Assembly (NCBI GenBank): GCA_001683735.1
Contig: LUGG01000127.1
Location: forward strand, 1-57,571
Source of the DNA: Grifola frondosa
Taxonomy: Eukaryota > Basidiomycota > Agaricomycetes > Polyporales > Grifolaceae
Reading direction: 5' to 3'
Length of the DNA: 57,571 bases
Shown here: piece after piece, positions 54,094 through 57,571 of the stretch
Numbering within the stretch: position 1 is the stretch's first letter
Layout: the number at the start of each line of letters is the position of its first letter
Translations under genes and position numbers: made by a program
Notes under the pieces: generated by a model
Told to the model about the DNA's origin: nothing
Seen by the model: the letters and a program-made list of their open reading frames with translations, nothing else
The model's database searches: none

Positions 54094-55737
54094 TTACGAT
54101 GACGATGACCGAGCGGCATCTGTTCCCGGCGACGGATATCTCGGCGGCTGCACCTCCCATTCCTTCAGAGCCTTTTCGTACCTGTGCCGCCTGCGGACTA
54201 TCTTTGGCCAGGAAATGAGCTGAGTTTCCAGCTCAGGCTTTGCCGCGAGTAAACCTTGAACGCTGTCCATGCAAAGGCCCGCGGCTCTCGTGTGAACCAT
54301 TTCCCGCAGGTCACTCAACTCCTGCCGCCAACTATTTACCCTCAGCGTCTCCTCCCTCATCCACTGCAACATCTCCGCCCGGTATTGAAGAAGGTCGCCG
54401 CCTGCGACATTTGCGTCCTTCACCTCCGAGTGGATGCACCACATCGGCAATGTCTCCGGCATCCATCCCTCCACAGCCTCAGGCATGTCACCGCGAAAAT
54501 GCGCTAACATTGCACCGCCGGTGCGGCTCGAGGAACCGCGGTTGTGGACGTACCAGCGGTAAATGTCGAGCGGGTCCGTATCTGCATCGGAGAGGGTGCT
54601 CGGCTCATTGTACGGCGTTTCGATTGCCCAAGTCATCGGACGTTGCACAGTCGGCACGGTGCTTGACTGTTGCGGCATATCCTGCATGAGAGGTTGCAGG
54701 AGAGCCGTGGCTCCATGACCGGTGCGCTCTGTGTTTACCAATGATGGCAGATGGGAGACGACTGGGACAGATGGTGGGAAGACTGCTTGCGGCAGTGGGA
54801 GCTGCCCCCATTGCAGCGGCGGCAATGCGTTGCCTGCAGTATCGCCGGTGGCCAGCGGTACCGTGGACGGTGCACGGGATTGAGTGCGAGGGACTTCAAC
54901 ATTGGCTTCAGGAGGCTGGCTCATGGGAGTTCCCCATTGGTGGGGAGAGGTGGTGCCGCCAATCTGGTCAACATCTCCTGCAGGTGCAGGAGAGTTGAAT
55001 TGCACAGGGGAATCGGGACGAATGTCGGGCGATTCGATAAGCCATGTGTTTTGTTTGCCGACTGGGGAGTGTGCCGGTGTGTTACCGGGTGACGGTGTCT
55101 CGAGATTGAATGACCGAACAGGTGCCGTGGTGTGGATCGTTGCCGGGGTATTACCGCGGGATGGAGTTTCAAGGGCAAAGGTCAGGACTGGTTGAAGACC
55201 GTGAATAGGTTCCGGGGTGTTGCCGCGTGACGGTGTCTCCAGATTGAATGACCGAATGCCTTGCATTGGGTCGATGTTTGCCGGAGTGTTGCTGCGCGAT
55301 GGTGTCTCGATGGCAAAGGACATGAGTGGTCGAGGGGCATGCATCACGGGCGGGGTGTTGCCGCGAGATGGTGTTTCCAGATTGAACGACCGAGGTGCAT
55401 CGACGGTATTCTCGTTTGCCGGACTGTTACCGCGGGACGGCGTTTCGAGTTGGAAGGACCTGGTGACGTGGGCCGGGTTCTGTATTGCCATTGCGTTCAG
55501 GCGGGACGGTACAGAATGACTATCTACGGTGATCTCGCTAGGCTGTGCCGGAGTCCACTCCATGGCTCCGACTGGTCTACGTCCATTGGGAGATCTGTAA
55601 ACAAATGGTCAGTATACCCATGAGATACCGCAAACGTTTGCCGATGTAATACCGTTCGATAAAGCTGCGATACAACAAATAACATAATTGAGGAATTATC
55701 GAAAGCGGCATTTATGAAGAGAATATTTACCGGACAT
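54094..55737 (-). CDS. Ser/Thr-Pro protein with six tandem LETPSRGNTP-type repeats (KDZ cargo)
   Basis: The main frame (55563-54094) holds six repeats of about 25-28 residues with the core (S/T)F-x-(L/I)ETPSRGNTP, such as SFNLETPSRGNTPP and TFALETPSRGNTPA. A looser copy (WAIETPYNEPST) follows. Every core has ETPS and NTP, so each has two proline-directed phosphosite-like motifs. The C-terminal part is helical (EMLQWMREETLRVNSWRQEL) with an Arg/Lys patch (KIVRRRHRYEKALKEW). A first exon (ATG at 55737, MSD) and an acceptor before LPMDVDQSEP would add an N-terminus, but this needs one extra base near 55,564. Its function is unknown; it might be a scaffold regulated by cyclin-dependent or MAP kinases. 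Confidence 0.65.
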
Positions 55738-56043
55738 TTTGCGACGGGTTTCTGCGGCTATTGGAACGTAAATACCTCAGTTGCGATTTTACAGAGAAGA
55801 GACGACTTGCCTGATGGGTGAGAGGAGGGGGCAAAATTTGAACTTGTTCGGTGGGAGTTTTATGTACCTTCCGACGGAATTTTACGTCAACATGTGATCT
55901 AGATTGATGGGCTAGGGCAAAGAAGTGATCACGTGATCGCTAACCGGCAGTCCTCAAATACCTCTCTCTCAGGCTCTCAGGCCAGTCTGCTTCCTCATTC
56001 CCCCAAGTCCCTCACCTCACTATACCGTTAATCAACTCCCCGC
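55738..56043. promoter_or_regulatory. Divergent promoter between repeat protein and zinc-cluster gene
   Basis: 305 bp between start codons on opposite strands. It contains ATCACGTGATC (about 55,928-55,938), a CACGTG palindrome extended to an 11-nt palindrome-like site. No gene seen. Confidence 0.4.
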
Positions 56044-57571
56044 ATGGCTGCTCCTACTCTGTCTGAAGCGGATGTCCAGCTTGCTCTCACGGCACTCGAC
56101 GTCACCGCGGCACGGCTCTGCGGTGAATACGATCACCGTCCCACGTCACTGCCGCCGGCAACGAGGTATTCGTCGCTACTTGGTGGAATCAAGTGGTGAG
56201 CACATGCATTGCCATTAGTGTGAATTGTCTCATCGGCTCCCAGCAAAGTCTTTATCAGGATGCGGTGAAACTTCGGCGATCCAACAACGTTCTGTGGTCC
56301 TTCCCGCGGATTCTTCTCAGTGCCGTTGCCGAGGGTGGAGATGCCGAGGCGAAGCGTGCTCAGCCAAACATGGACAATCTCCGCAAGGATGACCCGCGGC
56401 TGGATCAATACCGCAAGTGGAATAAGGTTGCGAGGGACGATCCGCCGGTAATACATGAGCCAGGTATGCTTCAATGCTTTTTACATGAATTACCTAACCG
56501 GTACATGAAGCGATTACTGTGCCTACACCCGTGCCGACGGTTCCCAAGGATGTTCCTGTGCCGCCGGTTACCGCTGACGATCTTGTGCCGCCGGTGTCCA
56601 CAGATGTTCCGGTCTCTACCACAAAGGTTAAGCCTGAAACACTGCCAGAAGTGACCGAGGAAGATAAGCATGCCGCTGCGGCACCCATCGTGGATGTGCC
56701 GATGAGTGGTGTTGTCGCTGAAGCAGGTTTGTATTTATCTATATTTATTTGACTATTGTTACATAAGCTGAGATACCGCTTTACATTTATAGCTGCCAGG
56801 AGTGAAGCATTGAAAACCTTGCGGTTCAAGAAAACGCCGAAGGCGGGCGGTGCAAATGCCGGTGAAAGTACTGGTGTGTACGCGCAATATCCAAGTACCT
56901 GAACTAACATTCCCTCAGAGAAGCCGAAGCTGACATTGAAATTGCCCGCCAAACATGTCCTGGAGGAAACCGCGGAGGAAGAGGTTCAGGTTCAGATCAA
57001 GAAGCCGCGAACGACCGCGGTGAAGCGATCTACCGCCGGCAAACAGGCCACCGGCAAAGGCAAGGAGCCTGAAGATGTCGAGATGGCGATCGAGGATGAT
57101 GAGGACAGTGAGGACGACATGCAGCTGGACAGCGAGGACTTCGACGAGAGTCCGCCACCGAAAAGTATGCATGGTTATTTGGTTTCGATTCCTGCTGACC
57201 GGCATTCTTTGTTCATAGAGGCAAGCAAATCGTCGAAGAAAAAGCCGGCACCGAAGTCGGTCGAAATCATCGAGGAAGACGACGACGCACCGCAGGCACC
57301 CACAGGTCCCAAGACCGGCGATGACACTGTCGAGAGTGTCGAGGAAGAAGAAGATGCCGACGATGACACCGGCCACAAATATACCCGGAGGACATTTACC
57401 CCGCGGTACGTAGATATAACTGTATTTGCCGCTGCGGTACGCTAACGAGTATCTGTAGGAGAAGACTTGCACGAAATGCCGCAAGGAGGAAAAGGTGTGT
57501 TATCTCCTGAATACACACGCGACCGCATGCATTGGGTGCCGTGTGGTAAAGCAGGCGTGCAGCCTCACGCC
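56044..57571 (+). CDS. KDZ-associated protein with Zn2Cys6-like cluster (3' end off window)
   Basis: ATG at 56044 (MAAPTLSEADVQLALTALD). The following exons give QDAVKLRRSNNVLWSFPRIL, a Val/Pro-rich run (TVPTPVPTVPKDVPVPPVTA), a Lys-rich stretch (KTLRFKKTPKAGG), then long acidic and basic patches. The last visible exon reads CTKCRKEEKVC, then nine residues, then CIGCRVVKQAC. Spacing is C-x2-C-x6-C-x9-C-x2-C-x6-C, which falls within the fungal binuclear zinc cluster rule. At least five introns (for example GTAGAT..CTGTAG at about 57,408-57,459) are in frame. The cluster at the C-terminal side of an acidic protein is unusual for a transcription factor. The gene continues beyond the window and may resemble the partial gene at the left edge. 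Confidence 0.65.

Larger units (their letters stand above)
43150..57571. mobile_element. KDZ-type DNA transposon carrying a TET/JBP gene (right end off window)
   Basis: The element begins at a CCGG-rich palindromic terminus (43.16-43.29 kb), has subterminal direct repeats, and carries six genes: an accessory gene (minus), KDZ transposase (minus), TET/JBP-type dioxygenase (minus), HMG-like gene (plus), Ser/Thr-Pro repeat protein (minus) and zinc-cluster protein (plus, cut). The link of KDZ transposases with TET/JBP genes in Agaricomycetes is established knowledge. CCG/CGG and CGGTA words are dense throughout, except in the shared promoter of the central divergent pair. The right terminus is not in view; the segment at 1-2353 may show what it looks like. 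Confidence 0.8.

Noticed and set aside
54900..55520. CRISPR-like regular repeats at the DNA level
   Set aside because: They are the coding repeats of the Ser/Thr-Pro protein and the spacing is variable; the organism is a fungus.

Overview
This 57.6 kb window is nuclear DNA of a filamentous basidiomycete, most likely an Agaricomycete. The genes are dense and carry many short introns (about 47-75 nt, GT-AG), and several families are typical of mushroom-forming fungi: an arrestin-like protein with a PLTR core, GT17, an ARP10-like actin, a Tyr/Asn-rich mini-protein, and KDZ transposons carrying TET/JBP genes. No species is claimed.

Layout. (1) 1-2.35 kb is the end of a KDZ-type DNA transposon. 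It holds a partial accessory gene, a complete 204-aa accessory gene and a palindromic CCGG-rich terminus. (2) That element abuts, and appears to have inserted into, a Ty3/Gypsy retrotransposon on the minus strand (about 2.36-8.41 kb). The retrotransposon keeps a candidate 5' LTR, gag, protease, RT and RNase H, but is cut off before the integrase. (3) 8.4-11.3 kb is a tandem duplication of a histidine-phosphatase gene, one copy with a damaged C-terminus. (4) 11.3-42.3 kb is ordinary host DNA: a family-16 methyltransferase, a peroxisomal ADP/ATP carrier, an arrestin-like protein, a 72-aa Zn2Cys6 protein, a gene-poor stretch (19.7-23.4 kb), Nup54/Nup57, a lineage-specific unknown, a GT17 glycosyltransferase divergent from an ARP10-like gene, a PX-PB1 protein, a one-TM coiled-coil protein, an aldo-keto reductase and a small Tyr/Asn-rich protein. 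(5) 42.36-43.15 kb is almost free of CpG and begins with a strong hairpin. (6) 43.15-57.57 kb is the greater part of a second KDZ element that runs off the window.

The second KDZ element is the most interesting part. From its left terminus it holds inverted and direct repeats, an accessory gene, a KDZ transposase with a CxC2-like cysteine N-terminus and the D/D/E motifs, a TET/JBP-type 2-oxoglutarate/Fe(II) dioxygenase, a divergent gene with an HMG-like segment, a Ser/Thr-Pro protein with six tandem LETPSRGNTP-type repeats, and a zinc-cluster protein cut by the window edge. A block of about 0.9 kb nearly free of CpG lies exactly over the shared promoter and first exons of the divergent TET/JBP and HMG-like genes, while the rest of the element is full of CCG/CGG words. 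This would fit a transposon that carries a 5-methylcytosine oxidase and has a promoter shaped by methylation or its avoidance. That is inference, not proof.

Caution on reading frames. Several conserved genes, host and transposon alike, need a single-base indel to stay in frame (near 790, 13.2 kb, 17.89 kb, 29.94 kb, 47.47 kb and 55.56 kb). Some of these are probably assembly errors, so calls of broken genes are provisional. All annotations come from reading the sequence; no database search was run.
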